Source: Nephrocerus scutellatus (Eukaryota > Arthropoda > Insecta > Diptera > Pipunculidae). From it: DNA of 64,000 nucleotides. The position numbers were made by a program, and so were the translations under genes. Of the stretch, positions 21,707 through 34,601 are shown piece after piece (the first letter of the stretch is position 1; each line of letters opens with the position of its first letter). Location of the stretch: the NCBI GenBank assembly GCA_947095585.1, contig OX352765.1, positions 58,616,920 to 58,680,919 of the forward strand, written 5' to 3'. Under the pieces are notes generated by a model. The model was not told the origin of the DNA. It did not search any database and saw only the letters and a list, made by a program, of their open reading frames with translations.

Positions 21707-23493
21707 CTGGTTCGACAGCAAAAGAAAAATATTTGCCAGTCAAGTCGACGCACTACTTCACACGCCCACGCTGTGCTAAGCATTATAAGGGTGCAAACCC
21801 CTTTAGCGTGTGTACATTATAAAAAAAAAAAAACGCCTTACAACAGAATCCGTAGAAGGTCTACGCAAGTTGTATGACACAACAAAAGAAACTGTCCATG
21901 CCCTATCCTCATTAGGCATGGATGTAAACTCATTCGGTCCAATCGTCACACACATTTTAAGAGAGAAATTAGACAAGGAATCTCAGAAGCAATACGAAGA
22001 CTCATTGAACAATCCGAGGGACCTCCAGAACTTGGAGGATTTCCTGAAGTTCCTAGAAAAGAGGTTTATCGGCTAGAGACCTGCCAGCCGATGGTGGTCA
22101 ATTGTCAACCACACCGTGGGAACACAACAAGCATTAGACCGAAGAGTGTAAAAAATTGTTATACAGTTGCACAGAACCACTGTTCAATATGCAATGGTAT
22201 CCATCCCATCTATCATTGCCAGGAGTTCAGAAACATGTCACCTGAACTTAAAGTACAAAAACTAAACTCCAAGAAAGGTTGCATAAACTGTTTAAGCACA
22301 AAACACCAGCTAATGCAATGCCTTAGCAAAACAAGATGCGAGACGTGCAACGGAAAGCACAACACATTATTGCATGAGTTTTTTGCTGAAAAGGTTGCAC
22401 CCAGTACCAACCACAATCAGAACAAGGTACAATCGCTAACTGTCAAAAGAACAAACAAGCACGAGGTTCTTCTAACAACAGCATGCGTCCTGGGCAACGG
22501 ATTAATGCTAAGAGCATTAATTGGTCAAGGTTCTCAAGCTTCATTCATCACCGAAGCAGCATTTCAAAGAATTCAAGCAAAAAAAGAAGCATCAAACGTA
22601 ACCGTCATCGGAATGGGAGGATGTGAAGCCGGATGGATGAAACACAAAACAACTCTTCACTTAACTCAAAGATTCGATTCAAGCTATTCTCTACACGTAG
22701 AAGCGTTAATAATGAAAACGTTGACAAGATATCTACCCGAATATGATCTGAGGTACAACTTGGAACTCGTAAATAAGGTAGTCTTGGCAGATCCGCAATA
22801 CAACAAACCTGGACAAATAGACATCATATTAGGAGCTGATGTATTCGGAGAAATAATTCTCAATGGAATTATCAAGGAGCAAACGTCATCTGTAGTCGCA
22901 CAACAAACACAATTTGGATGGATTCATTCCGGATCTCCAACCAAAAATAAAGGCAACAAGCATGGGATATAAAAGATTTTAAGAGCCACAGCGAGCTAAA
23001 GGTAACGGAGGAGCACGACGCATTCTTCAAAGAGAATACAACAAGGGACAAGAAAGGAAGATATACAGTTCGTCTTCCTTTTAAGTCAGGAGCACCAAGT
23101 CTCGGCGAAAACAAGGAGTCTGCTTTAGCTAGATTCAAGGCATTGGAAGCCAGATTTGGACGCGATACAAAATAAGAAGCCGAATACAAACATTTCATGA
23201 AGGAATACATAAATTTAGGCCATATGAACGTGAGATCAATTCCTACTAATGAACTTAATAACTGCTATCTACCACATCATGCAGTGTGGAAACGCGACAG
23301 TTAAAATACTAGCTAACGATTTTTATGTAGATGATGTATTGACAGGAGCAAATTCACTTCGAGAAGCAAAATTGGTACAACGCGAACTACAAGATCTATC
23401 GCAAGCCGGTGGGATGCATCTAAGAAAATGGAGTAGCAATCGACATGAGCTGATAACAACTATTTCAGAAATTCAGTTAAATTTTACAAACCG
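21707..23493 (+). pseudogene. BEL gag-protease-RT remnant, U4
   Basis: Frames 21810-22076 and 22091-22972 equal those of U2, with the same 55-bp deletion. U4 has an extra private TAA in the RT N-terminal region near 23172 (aaaataagaag). Confidence 0.87.
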
Positions 23494-23665
23494 TGGAACA
23501 ATAAATTAATTGGTGAATTTCAAACCTTGAGACAATAAATAAATTAAATGAAATTTTACAAACCGATAAACATTAAATAATAAAATGGAAAGTGCAGTGA
23601 ACATAAAATCCTATAGTTCTCAGGAGCTTAAAGAAGAGCTTGCAAGGCGAGGTCTAAGTACTGCA

Positions 23666-23968
23666 TGAAATATAATAATAATATTTGGCGCGACAGACCA
23701 TTGCGCTCCAAGGCCTAACTTCTCGCGACCATTTGTGCTGCACATGTTAATTTTTGGGACACAAATGGAAGGGACCTACAATTTAAGGCCGGATCCGAAC
23801 GGCGAATTGAAAAGCTTTCCGTGACAAGGTATTAATTACTCTCGGAATGTTTGTCACCCATTCGCAAGAGGTGGGACACCGTGAAAAATACTTTTGGTGT
23901 TGCTGGGATTCGAACCTGAACCTCCTGCGCAGCAGCTATGTGCATTACCACTGAGCCATGGCGCCCAC
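23666..23968 (-). mobile_element. tRNA-derived SINE, U4 (303-bp form)
   Basis: Same site and flanks as U2. The pol III A and B boxes are unchanged. Confidence 0.85.
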
Positions 23969-25753
23969 ACTGCAGGAAATAAGCAAGAGCTATTTCTCCG
24001 ATAACAACAAGTCGTTAAAGCAGAAAAACAGCAGGCTGGTGAACCATTTTCAATTGAGACTGAGTTAGTGGAGCGAAAAACGGCTAATTCGAAAGATAGC
24101 GAAGCACTAAACATGGAAGCGATGTTTAAATCTCTAATGCAGCAAATGAAGCAGCAAAGTGAACAATCGCAGCAACGGAATCAAGAGATTAAAAAAGAGT
24201 TGATTCAGCAAAAGCAAGAATCGCAGCAGATATCGCAGCAGTTAAATTCCAAACTGACCGTTAAGTTTGAACAGCAAATTCAACAATCGCAGAAACAAAA
24301 GCCATGAACTGAAGCAGGAATTTACTCGGCAAACCCAAGAACTGAATTCCAAATTTGATCAGCAAAATGAAAAGCTGGATGTTATTTAGGAAAAGTTAAG
24401 AGGTGAAATGAGAGGAATTGAAACTTCGCTTAAAGGTGAGATAAATGGAATTCATAAAGAAATTAGTGGCTTGGAAGGAAAAATTAAAGAGTTTGACACC
24501 CGGTTGGATAGTCGTACCCAGTTCGTCAGGGAAAGCACTCAACACACCAGTACCAGAGTCATCCCAGAATCTTCTAGTACCCAAAAAGGAATTTTAAAGC
24601 CACCTGCGTTCGATGGCGATACAGCATTTGAAAATTTCAAAGTGCAGTTTGCAGCTGCTGTAAAACACAATGGATGGGGTGTACAAGAACAGCTTAATTC
24701 TTTGATCCTAGCGTTGAGGGGCAAAGCAGCTCATGTATTACAAATGATTCTAAATGACGAGATGAGTTCCGGAAGAATCTTGAAAGAGTTGGACTTGCGT
24801 TATGAACAGTCTCACACACAGGAGCTAAGCAAAATACAACTCCAGATGAAGAAACAACAGCGAGGAGAACGCCTTTAAGAATTAGAACGTGAAATAACCA
24901 AGTTAGCACGACAAGCCTATGGTGGGGTTCCGGCTGGTATCTTGGACGGATTGGCAGTGGATGCGTTCATCAATGCTATTCGAGATGAACAGTTGAAGCT
25001 TCATTTGAGGACAACAGCCAGAGGAAAGTCGATGAATGAAGTGTTGGCATCGGCTTTGGAGTACGAAGCAGCTAGAGCCAGTTTCTCTACTGATTTAGTT
25101 AGATTGCGCAAGTTGGTAACTGAGGACATAACACAAATAGAAGCCCCCATTGATGAGAAGATTCGAAAATCAAAGACTGGACGCTTCCAGAACGACAGGA
25201 ATTCCACATCAAATTCTCGTCCAAAGTGTTTTAGATGTCAGAAACCTGGACATTTCATTCAGGATTGCAAAGAGCTGAGTGCTGGAAACATGATGAGACA
25301 GCCTGTGAATGGTGTCAATAATCTGGAAAGATTACGGCGAATAGATGCACAATATTTGAAGAAGGTGGAGCGATCGTCTTGTACCAGCTTTGCAGGGCAA
25401 AGGCTGAAGAAGACAAGGAAATATCCCAGGGTCACAATACGCAGCACAAATCTTGGAAGGGATTGCAACAGTTTGGCTGTTATTGGCGTATTGGAGAGAA
25501 GACCTTGCGATTTTGTTCTAGACACAGGAGCTTCCAGATCAATTGTAAGTCCTGAAATGGTGTCTGGAGAGAAAGTAAATAGAGTGCATCACTACAAGTT
25601 GAGGACAGCTACAGGACATGCTGCAGCAGTTAAGGGTGAACGTTTTCTTTCAGTCGAGTTTGGAGGAATAAGTTTCGACATCGGTTTATTGTTGCCCGAG
25701 TGGAAAATGAATGCATATTGGGTCTGGATTTTATGATGGCGCACCAGATGTAA
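23969..25753 (+). pseudogene. Gypsy Gag-nucleocapsid-protease, U4
   Basis: Even-type: KSLMQQ, FDTRLD, and the one-base loss in ggaataagtttcg that ends the protease frame at 25736. U2 differs only by a shorter read-through caused by a base change near 12822. Confidence 0.86.
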
Positions 25754-26273
25754 CTTGATTTAAGAATGCAAGTAATGAGATGGCGTAATGTGGAAGTTCC
25801 GCTCAGCATGACCGGCAATCACAATGGTGGATCATTGAGGAAGTGTTGTGTCCCCGAGTACAAACAAAGTAGAAGACCGGAAATCCAAAAATGTTCAGTT
25901 GTTTTACGATTCACGGACCAGCAGATGATTTAAGAAAGCAAGTAATGAGATGGCGTAATGTGGAAGTTCCGCTCAGCATGACCGGCAATCACAATGGTGG
26001 ATTATTGAGGAAGTGTTGTGTCCCCGAGTACAAACAAAGTAGAAGACCGGAAATCCAAAAATGTTCAGTTGTTTCACGAATCACGGTCCAGCAGATGAAA
26101 GATCATTTGACAAGAGAGCAGCTTAGGGAAGAACAAGGACAGGATGATTCAATTGCTCCAGTACTTTGATGGATGGAGCAAGGAGAAAGACCGCAGTGGC
26201 ACGAAATTGCAACATCAAGTCCGACAGTAAAAAGTTACTGGTAAGTTCGGGACGAACAGAATTAAGGTGGGGG
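25754..26273 (+). pseudogene. Gypsy integrase remnant and polypurine tract, U4 (minimal)
   Basis: 170-bp duplication at 25757-25926 and 25927-26096; integrase deleted with the U2-type joint ttactggtaagttcggg. Confidence 0.82.
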
Positions 26274-26276
26274 TAA

Positions 26277-26736
26277 TGTTACGAAAAGTCGTCAGTAGCG
26301 TATATAATAGAATTCAAATCCTAAAATAAATCCAAATGTAAATACTGCATACTAAAAATAAGCACTTTTGTGTTGCATACTTTTAGGCTCGAATAGTATT
26401 AGATTTGAAATTTGAAATGTAACCGCCTGTAAGTTTGAATCATTGTGTACTGGTCAAACAAGTAGTCAAACCGGTTTGTGCAGTCTGCCCGGTTATTGTT
26501 AAAGAACATGATTGAACATATAGTCTATTTTCTATTTCTATTAAAGCTATAACCTAAGAGAATTATTGTGAAGTACTAGTGTTCTTGTGTACATTTAAAG
26601 TAATCACCATTAAAAATTGTGAACTTGTGTTTATTTTATTGGTGTTCATTAAAGTTGTTATTTTTAAATTAATTAACTTGTGTTGTGTTTTAATTGCATA
26701 ATCCTTTACGAACTCGAAAGCCTGAATTTCGTAACA
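26277..26736 (+). repeat. Gypsy LTR, U5 (460 bp)
   Basis: Odd-type LTR (cagtctgcccggttattgttaaag). One private change: aggctcgaatag in place of aggctctaatag. Confidence 0.88.
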
Positions 26737-28025
26737 ATATCAATGACTTGTTGTCTTCTACAACATGTGATATCCACTCATTTGCTGATGATACGACGTT
26801 ATCGGCTTCCATGGAGTTTGTTAGTCAAATAGAATGCAATTCTCGCTTGATTGGTTCGCGTGAATTAATGAATTCGACAATTCTGTCGAGCATTCAAGTA
26901 ATTCTTGATTGGGGCAGATCTAATACGGTGGAATTTAACCCAAATAAATTCCAGGCTTGTCTTTTTTCTCAAAAGGCAATTCAACATTACGTACCACCAG
27001 TAATTAATGGTGCCACTATTGCGAGATCAGTTTCACTTAAGATGTTAGGTTTGAAAATTTCTAGTGAACTTTCCTGGAAGGAACATATTTATGAAATCTC
27101 AAAAAGAGCGAGCTAATGCTTGGGCTTTATAAGACGTTGTAATTTTAACTTCAGCCACTCTGAAGTATTAAGATTATATAAATCTTATGTTAGACCAATT
27201 TTAGAATTTAATTCATTTGTGTGGGGTGGGGCTCCTAGATCGCATTTGGTTCATCTTGATGAAATTCAAAATAGAGTTATCCGTTTGATAAACGATGTAA
27301 CCATTACTTCATCTCTTGATTCTTTGGAGCATAGACGTAATGTTGGAGCTTTATATGTTTTCTTCAAATTTTACAACGGTTCTTCTGTTCTTCAGAAACC
27401 CGTTCTCTATTCCCAGGTCCTTTTGTCAGCAACGTTAACACTCGTTTGAGGTCTAATCAACATAGATTTGCCTTAAAACCGTTCTCATGTAGAACCCAAC
27501 ACTTCAAACCGTCCTTTTATACGAGAGTGACTTCGATGTGCAATCAATTGGTCGACTCCGTATTTCCCGAATCTTATAATTTACAGGCCTTCAAAATAGC
27601 TGTCAACAACTTCCTGAAGGACGACCGTAGTGTTCATTAGAGGATACGATTATTTTATATAAAAAAATTATTATTGATTGTATTTTTGTATTATTTAAAA
27701 TATTTGTTGTTTATTTTGTAATATTTTCTTGGTCAAGGTTTTTTGTAGTTTTCTCTGACCATGATTCATTGATAAAAGTATTTGGACTCGCGTCGTTTTA
27801 AATTCGTGTTCGTTTTTTCGTATTGCTTTTTTCAATGAATCAGAGATAATTCTGAGAAAATAAATTGAAACCGGCTACAAACGCGAGGAATGTATTATAT
27901 TGTAAATCACATTCCTTCGAATTTTTAATTTTTAATTTTAATAAAGGGCATAGCCCAACTTATTGCCGTGACGAAAGTCATTCAGGGACTTATCCCTTGG
28001 CAATGAGTCTTTAAAAAAAAAAAAA
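26737..28025 (+). pseudogene. LINE RT 3' half and poly(A), U5
   Basis: FADD present; same TAA after KRAS (27114-27116) and same later frame shift as U3 (frames 26694-27116, 27120-27449, 27446-27640). Confidence 0.86.
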
Positions 28026-29866
28026 CTGGTTCGACAGCAAAAGAAAAATATTTGCCAGTCAAGTCGACGCACTACTTCACACGCCCACGCTGTGCTAAGC
28101 ATTATAAGGGTGCAAACCCCTTTAGCGTGTGTACATTATAAAAAAAAAAAACGCCTTACAACAGAATCCGTAGAAGGTCTACGCAAGTTGTATGACACAA
28201 CAAAAGAAACTGTCCATGCCCTATCCTTATTAGGCATGGATGTAAACTCATTCGGTCCAATCGTCACACACATTTTAAGAGAGAAATTAGACAAGGAATC
28301 TCAGAAGCAATACGAAGACTCATTAAACAATCCGAGGGACCTCCAGAACTTGGAGGATTTCCTGAAGTTCCTAGAAAAGAGGTTTATCGGCTAGAGACCT
28401 GCCAGCCGATGGTGGTCAATTGTCAACCACACCGTGGGAACACAACAAGCATTAGACCGAAGAGTGTAAAAAATTGTTATACAGTTGCACAGAACCACTG
28501 TTCAATATGCAATGGTATCCATCCCATCTATCATTGCCAGGAGTTCAGAAACATGTCACCTGAACTTAAAGTACAAAAACTAAACTCCAAGAAAGGTTTC
28601 ATAAACTGTTTAAGCACAAAACACCAGCTAATGCAATGCCTTAGCAAAACAAGATGCGAGACGTGCAACGGAAAGCACAACACATTATTGCATGAGTTTT
28701 TTGCTGAAAAGGTTGCACCCAGTACCAACCACAATCAGAACAAGGTACAATCGCTAACTGTCAAAAGAACAAACAAGCACGAGGTTCTTCTAACAACAGC
28801 ATGCGTCCTGGGCAATGGATTAATGCTAAGAGCATTAATTGGTCAAGGTTCTCAAGCTTCATTCATCACCGAAGCAGCATTTCAAAGAATTCAAGCAAAA
28901 AAAGAAGCATCAAACGTAACCGTCATCGGAATGGGAGGATGTGAAGCCGGATGGATGAAACACAAAACAACTCTTCACTTAACTCAAAGATTCGATTCAA
29001 GCTATTCTCTACACGTAGAAGCGTTAATAATGAAAACGTTGACAAGATATCTACCCGAATATGATCTGAGGTACAACTTGGAACTCGTAAATAAGGTAGT
29101 CTTGGCAGATCCGCAATACAACAAACCTGGACAAATAGACATCATATTAGGAGCTGATGTATTCGGAGAAATAATTCTCAATGGAATTATCAAGGAGCAA
29201 ACGTCATCTGTAGTCGCACAACAAACACAATTTGGATGGATTCATTCCGGATCTCCAACCAAAAATAAAGGCAACAAGCATATTATAACCGGCCTCATCG
29301 CCACTACGAGCTTAACGAAAGAGTTAACAAAGTTCTGGGATATAAAAGATTTTAAGAGCCACAGCGAGCTAAAGGTAACGGAGGAGCACGACGCATTCTT
29401 CAAAGAGAATACAACAAGGGACAAGAAAGGAAGATATACAGTTCGTCTTCCTTTTAAGTCAGGAGCACCAAGTCTCGGCGAAAACAAGGGTGCTGCTTTA
29501 GCTAGATTCAAGGCATTGGAAGCCAGATTTGGACGCGATACAAAATTAGAAGCCGAATACAAACATTTCATGAAGGAATACATAAATTTAGGCCATATGA
29601 ACGTGAGATCAATTCCTACTAATGAACTTAATAACTGCTATCTACCACATCATGCAGTGTGGAAACGCGACAGTTAAAATACTAGCTAACGATTTTTATG
29701 TAGATGATGTATTGACAGGAGCAAATTCACTTCGAGAAGCAAAATTGGTACAACGCGAACTACAAGATCTATCGCAAGCCGGTGGGATGCATCTAAGAAA
29801 ATGGAGTAGCAATCGACATGAGCTGATAACAACTATTTCAGAAATTCAGTTAAATTTTACAAACCG
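28026..29866 (+). pseudogene. BEL gag-protease-RT remnant, U5
   Basis: 422-aa frame 28409-29677 as in U3 (knuckle Cys to Phe, protease Asp to Gly) but with the usual GEIILNG. The Gag N-terminal frame 28092-28394 has a private Ser-to-Leu change (HALSLLG). Confidence 0.87.
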
Positions 29867-30038
29867 TGGAACAATAAATTAATTGGTGAATTTCAAACCT
29901 TGAGACAATAAATAAATTAAATGAAATTTTACAAACCGATAAACATTAAATAATAAAATGGAAAGTGCAGTGAACATAAAATCCTATAGTTCTCAGGAGC
30001 TTAAAGAAGAGCTTGCAAGGCGAGGTCTAAGTACTGCA

Positions 30039-30333
30039 TGAAATATAATAATAATATTTGGGGCGACAGACCATTGCGCTCCAAGGCCTAACTTCTCGCG
30101 ACCATTTGTGCTGCACATGTTAATTTTTGGGACACAAATGGAAGGGACCTACAATTTAAGGCCGGATCCGAACGGCGAATTGAAAAGCTTTCCGTATTAA
30201 TTACTCTCGGAATGTTTGTCACCCATTCGCAAGAGGTGGGACACCGTGAAAAATACTTTTGGTGTTGCTGGGATTCGAACCTGAACCTCCTGCGCAGCAG
30301 CTATGTGCATTACCACTGAGCCATGGCGCCCAC
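30039..30333 (-). mobile_element. tRNA-derived SINE, U5 (295-bp form)
   Basis: Odd form, with the tttggggcgac variant shared only with U3. Confidence 0.85.
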
Positions 30334-32119
30334 ACTGCAGGAAATAAGCAAGAGCTATTTCTCCGATAACAACAAGTCGTTAAAGCAGAAAAACAGCAGG
30401 CTGGTGAACCATTTTCAATTGAGACGGAGTTAGTGGAGCGAAAAACGGCTAATTCGAAAGATAGCGAAGCACTAAACATGGAAGCGATGTTTAATGCTCT
30501 AATGCAGCAAATGAAGCAGCAAAGTGAACAATCGCAGCAACGGAATCAAGAGATTAAAAAAGAGTTGATTCAGCAAAAGCAAGAATCGCAGCAGATATCG
30601 CAGCAGTTAAATTCCAAACTGACCGTTAAGTTTGAACAGCAAATTCAACAATCGCAGAAACAAAAGCCATGAACTGAAGCAGGAATTTACTCGGCAAACC
30701 CAAGAACTGAATTCCAAATTTGATCAGCAAAATGAAAAGCTGGATGTTATTTAGGAAAAGTTAAGAGGTGAAATGAGAGGAATTGAAACTTCGCTTAAAG
30801 GTGAGATAAATGGAATTCATAAAGAAATTAGTGGCTTGGAAGGAAAAATTAAAGAGTTTGAGACCCGGTTGGATAGTCGTACCCAGTTCGTCAGGAAAGG
30901 CACTCAACACACCAGTACCAGAGTCATCCCAGAATCTTCTAGTACCCAAAAAGGAATTTTAAAGCCACCTGCGTTCGATGGCGATACAGCATTTGAAAAT
31001 TTCAAAGTGCAGTTTGCAGCTGCTGTAAAACACAATGGATGGGGTGTACAAGAACAGCTTAATTCTTTGATCCTAGCGTTGAGGGGCAAAGCAGCTCATG
31101 TATTACAAATGATTCTAAATGACGAGATGAGTTCCGGAAGAATCTTGAAAGAGTTGGACTTGCGTTATGAACAGTCTCACACACAGGAGCTAAGCAAAAT
31201 ACAACTCCAGATGAAGAAACAACAGCGAGGAGAACGCCTTTAAGAATTAGAACGTGAAATAACCAAGTTAGCACGACAAGCCTATGGTGGGGTTCCGGCT
31301 GGTATCTTGGACGGATTGGCAGTGGATGCGTTCATCAATGCTATTCGAGATGAACAGTTGAAGCTTCATTTGAGGACAACAGCCAGAGGAAAGTCGATGA
31401 ATGAAGTGTTGGCATCGGCTTTGGAGTACGAAGCAGCTAGAGCCAGTTTCTCTACTGATTTAGTTAGATTGCGCAAGTTGGTAACTGAGGACATAACACA
31501 AATAGAAGCCCCCATTGATGAGAAGATTCGAAAATCAAAGACTGGACGCTTCCAGAACGACAGGAATTCCACATCAAATTCTCGTCCAAAGTGTTTTAGA
31601 TGTCAGAAACCTGGACATTTCATTCAGGATTGCAAAGAGCTGAGTGCTGGAAACATGATGAGACAGCCTGTGAATGGTGTCAATAATCTGGAAAGATTAC
31701 GGCGAATAGATGCACAATATTTGAAGAAGGTGGAGCGATCGTCTTGTACCAGCTTTGCAGGGCAAAGGCTGAAGAAGACAAGAAAATATCCCAGGGTCAC
31801 AATACGCAGCACAAATCTTGGAAGGGATTGCAACAGTTTGGCTGTTATTGGCGTATTGGAGAGAAGACCTTGCGATTTTGTTCTAGACACAGGAGCTTCC
31901 AGATCAATTGTAAGTCCTGAAATGGTGTCTGGAGAGAAAGTAAATAGAGTGCATCACTACAAGTTGAGGACAGCTACAGGACATGCTGCAGTAGTTAAGG
32001 GTGAACGTTTTCTTTCAGTCGAGTTTGGAGGAATAATGTTTCGACATCGGTTTATTGTTGCCCGAGTGGAAAATGAATGCATATTGGGTCTGGATTTTAT
32101 GATGGCGCACCAGATGTAA
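30334..32119 (+). pseudogene. Gypsy Gag-nucleocapsid-protease, U5
   Basis: Shares RKGTQHTS with U3. Frame 31307-32119 is open through the CCHC knuckle and DTGAS protease. Confidence 0.86.
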
Positions 32120-32900
32120 CTTGATTTAAGAATGCAAGTAATGAGATGGCGTAATGTGGAAGTTCCGCTCAGCATGGCCGGCAATCACAATGGTGGATCA
32201 TTGAGGAAGTGTTGTGTCCCCGAGTACAAACAAAGTAGAAGACCGGAAATCCAAAAATGTTCAGTTGTTTTACGAATCACGGACCAGCAGATGATTTAAG
32301 AAAGCAAGTAATGAGATGGCGTAATGTGGAAGTTCCGCTCAGCATGACCGGCAATCACAATGGTGGATCATTGAGGAAGAGTTGTGTCCCCGAGTACAAA
32401 CAAAGTAGAAGACCGGAAATCCAAAAATGTTCAGTTGTTTCACGAATCACGGTCCAGCAGATGAAAGATCATTTGACAAGAGAGCAGCTTAGGGAAGAAC
32501 AAGGGCAGGATGATTCAATTGCTCCAGTACTTTGATGGATGGAGCAAGGAGAAAGACCGCAGTGGCACGAAATTGCAACAGCAAGTCCGCCAGTAAAAAG
32601 TTACTGGGCTCAATTGAGATTCAAAGATGGACTACTAGTAAGGCAATGGGAATCTGCCGATGGTCGGTATTACAAATCAAAGGTAGTGCTACCAACGGGA
32701 AGGAGACTTCGTTTGGCTATACATTTACAGAAACCACAGCAAAGTTGGGAAGAACCCTTCAAGAGGAACAACGACGCAGTATATCTGATTCAACAAAGCC
32801 CCAGATGTAAAATGAAAGTTGTTCACATTGACAGATTGACAAGGTACAACAACAGAAGGAGTGCTGAATCTGTTCGGGACGAACAGAATTAAGGTGGGGG
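32120..32900 (+). pseudogene. Gypsy integrase remnant and polypurine tract, U5
   Basis: 170-bp duplication at 32123-32292 and 32293-32462. Pre-integrase frame 32539-32892 with PPVKSYW, where U1 and U3 read PTLKSYW; otherwise the odd-type deletion. Confidence 0.83.
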
Positions 32901-32903
32901 TAA

Positions 32904-33363
32904 TGTTACGAAAAGTCGTCAGTAGCGTATATAATAGAATTCAAATCCTAAAATAAATCCAAATGTAAATACTGCATACTAAAAATAAGCACTTTTGTGT
33001 TGCATACTTTTAGGCTCTAATAGTATTAGATTTGAAATTTGAAATGTAACCGCCTGTAAGTTTGAATCATTGTGTACTGGTCAAACAAGTAGTCAAACCG
33101 GTTTGTGCGGTTTGCCCGGTTATTGTAAAAGTACATGATTGAACATATAGTCTATTTTCTATTTCTATTAAAACTATAACCTAAGAGAATTATTGTGAAG
33201 TACTAGTGTTCTTGGGTACATTTAAAGTAATCACCATTATAAATTGTGAACTTGTGCTAATTTTATTGGTGTTCATTAAAGTTGTTATTTTTAAATTAAT
33301 TAACTTGTGTTGTGCTTTAATTGCATAATCCTTTACGAACTCGAAAGCCTGAATTCCGTAACA
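32904..33363 (+). repeat. Gypsy LTR, U6 (460 bp)
   Basis: Even-type LTR matching 7116-7575. Perfect terminal inverted repeat, TATA segment deleted. Confidence 0.88.
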
Positions 33364-34601
33364 ATATCAATGACTTGTTGTCTTCTACAACATGTGATAT
33401 CCACTCATTTGCTGATGAGACGACGTTATGGGCTTCCATGGAGTTTGTTAGTCAAAAAGAATACAATTCTCGCTTGATTGGTTCGCGTGAATTAATGAAT
33501 TCGACAATTCTGTCGAACATTCAAGTCATTCTTGATTGGGGCAGATCTAATACGGTGGAATTTAACCCAAATAAACTCCAGGCATGTCTTTTTTCTCAAA
33601 AGGCAATTCAACATTACGTAGCACCAGTAATTAATGGTGCCACTATTGCAAGATCAGTTTCACTTAAGATGTTAGGTTTGAAAATTTCTAGTGAACTTTC
33701 CTGGAAGGAACATATTTATGAAATCTCAAAAAGAGCGAGCCAATGCTTGGGCTATATAAGACATTGTAATTTTAACTTCAGCCCCTCTGAAGTATTAAGA
33801 TTATATAAATCTTATGTTAGACCAATTTTAGAATTTAATTCATTTGTGTGGGGTGGGGCTCCTAGATCGCATTTGGTTCATCTTGATGGAATTCAAAATA
33901 GAGTTATCCGTTTGATAAACGATGTAACCATTACTTCATCTCTTGATTCTTTGGAGCATAGACGTAATGTAGGTGCTTTATATGTTTTCTTCAAATTTTA
34001 CAACAGTAGATGTTCTTCAGAAACCCGTTCTCTATTCCCAGGTCCTTTTGTCAGTAACGTTAACACTCGCTTGAGGTCTAATCAACATAGATTTGCCTTA
34101 AAACCGTTCTCATGTAGAACCCAACACTTCAAATCGTCCTTTTATCCGAGATTGACTTCGATGTCGACTCCGTATTTCCCGAATCTTATAATTCAAAATA
34201 GCTGTCAACAACTTCCTGAAGGACGACCGTTTTATATAAAAAAATATTATTGATTGTATTTTTTGTATTATTTAAAATATTTGTTGTTTATTTTGTAATA
34301 TTTTCTTGGTCGAGGTTTTTTGTAGTTTTCCCTGACCATGATTCATTGATAAAAGTATTTGGACTCGCGTCGTTTTAAATTCGTGTTCGTTTTTTCGTAT
34401 TGCTTTTTTCAATGAATCAGAGATAATTCTGAGAAAATAAATTGAAACCGGCTACAAACGCGAGGAATGTATTATATTGTAAATCACATTCCTTCGAATT
34501 TTTAATTTTTAATTTTAATAAAGGGCATAGCCCAACTTATTGCCGTGACGAAAGTCATTCAGGGACTTATCCCTTGGCAATGAGTCTTTAAAAAAAAAAA
34601 A
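33364..34601 (+). pseudogene. LINE RT 3' half and poly(A), U6
   Basis: Longest LINE frame in the array (33321-34253, 310 codons from a TTG in the LTR). FADE at the active site. A private 9-bp deletion near 34192 (tataattcaaaatag) plus the shared 13-bp deletion alter the C-terminus. Confidence 0.86.

Larger units (their letters stand above)
20000..26276 (+). repeat. Array unit U4 (6277 bp, even type)
   Basis: Near-identical to U2 throughout, including the 55-bp BEL deletion and the minimal integrase. U4 lacks U2's 22-bp LINE deletion, so the two are not simple copies of each other. Confidence 0.88.
26277..32903 (+). repeat. Array unit U5 (6627 bp, odd type)
   Basis: Copy of U3 with a handful of substitutions, and one base shorter. 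U4+U5 repeats U2+U3 as a 12.9-kb dimer. Confidence 0.88.
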
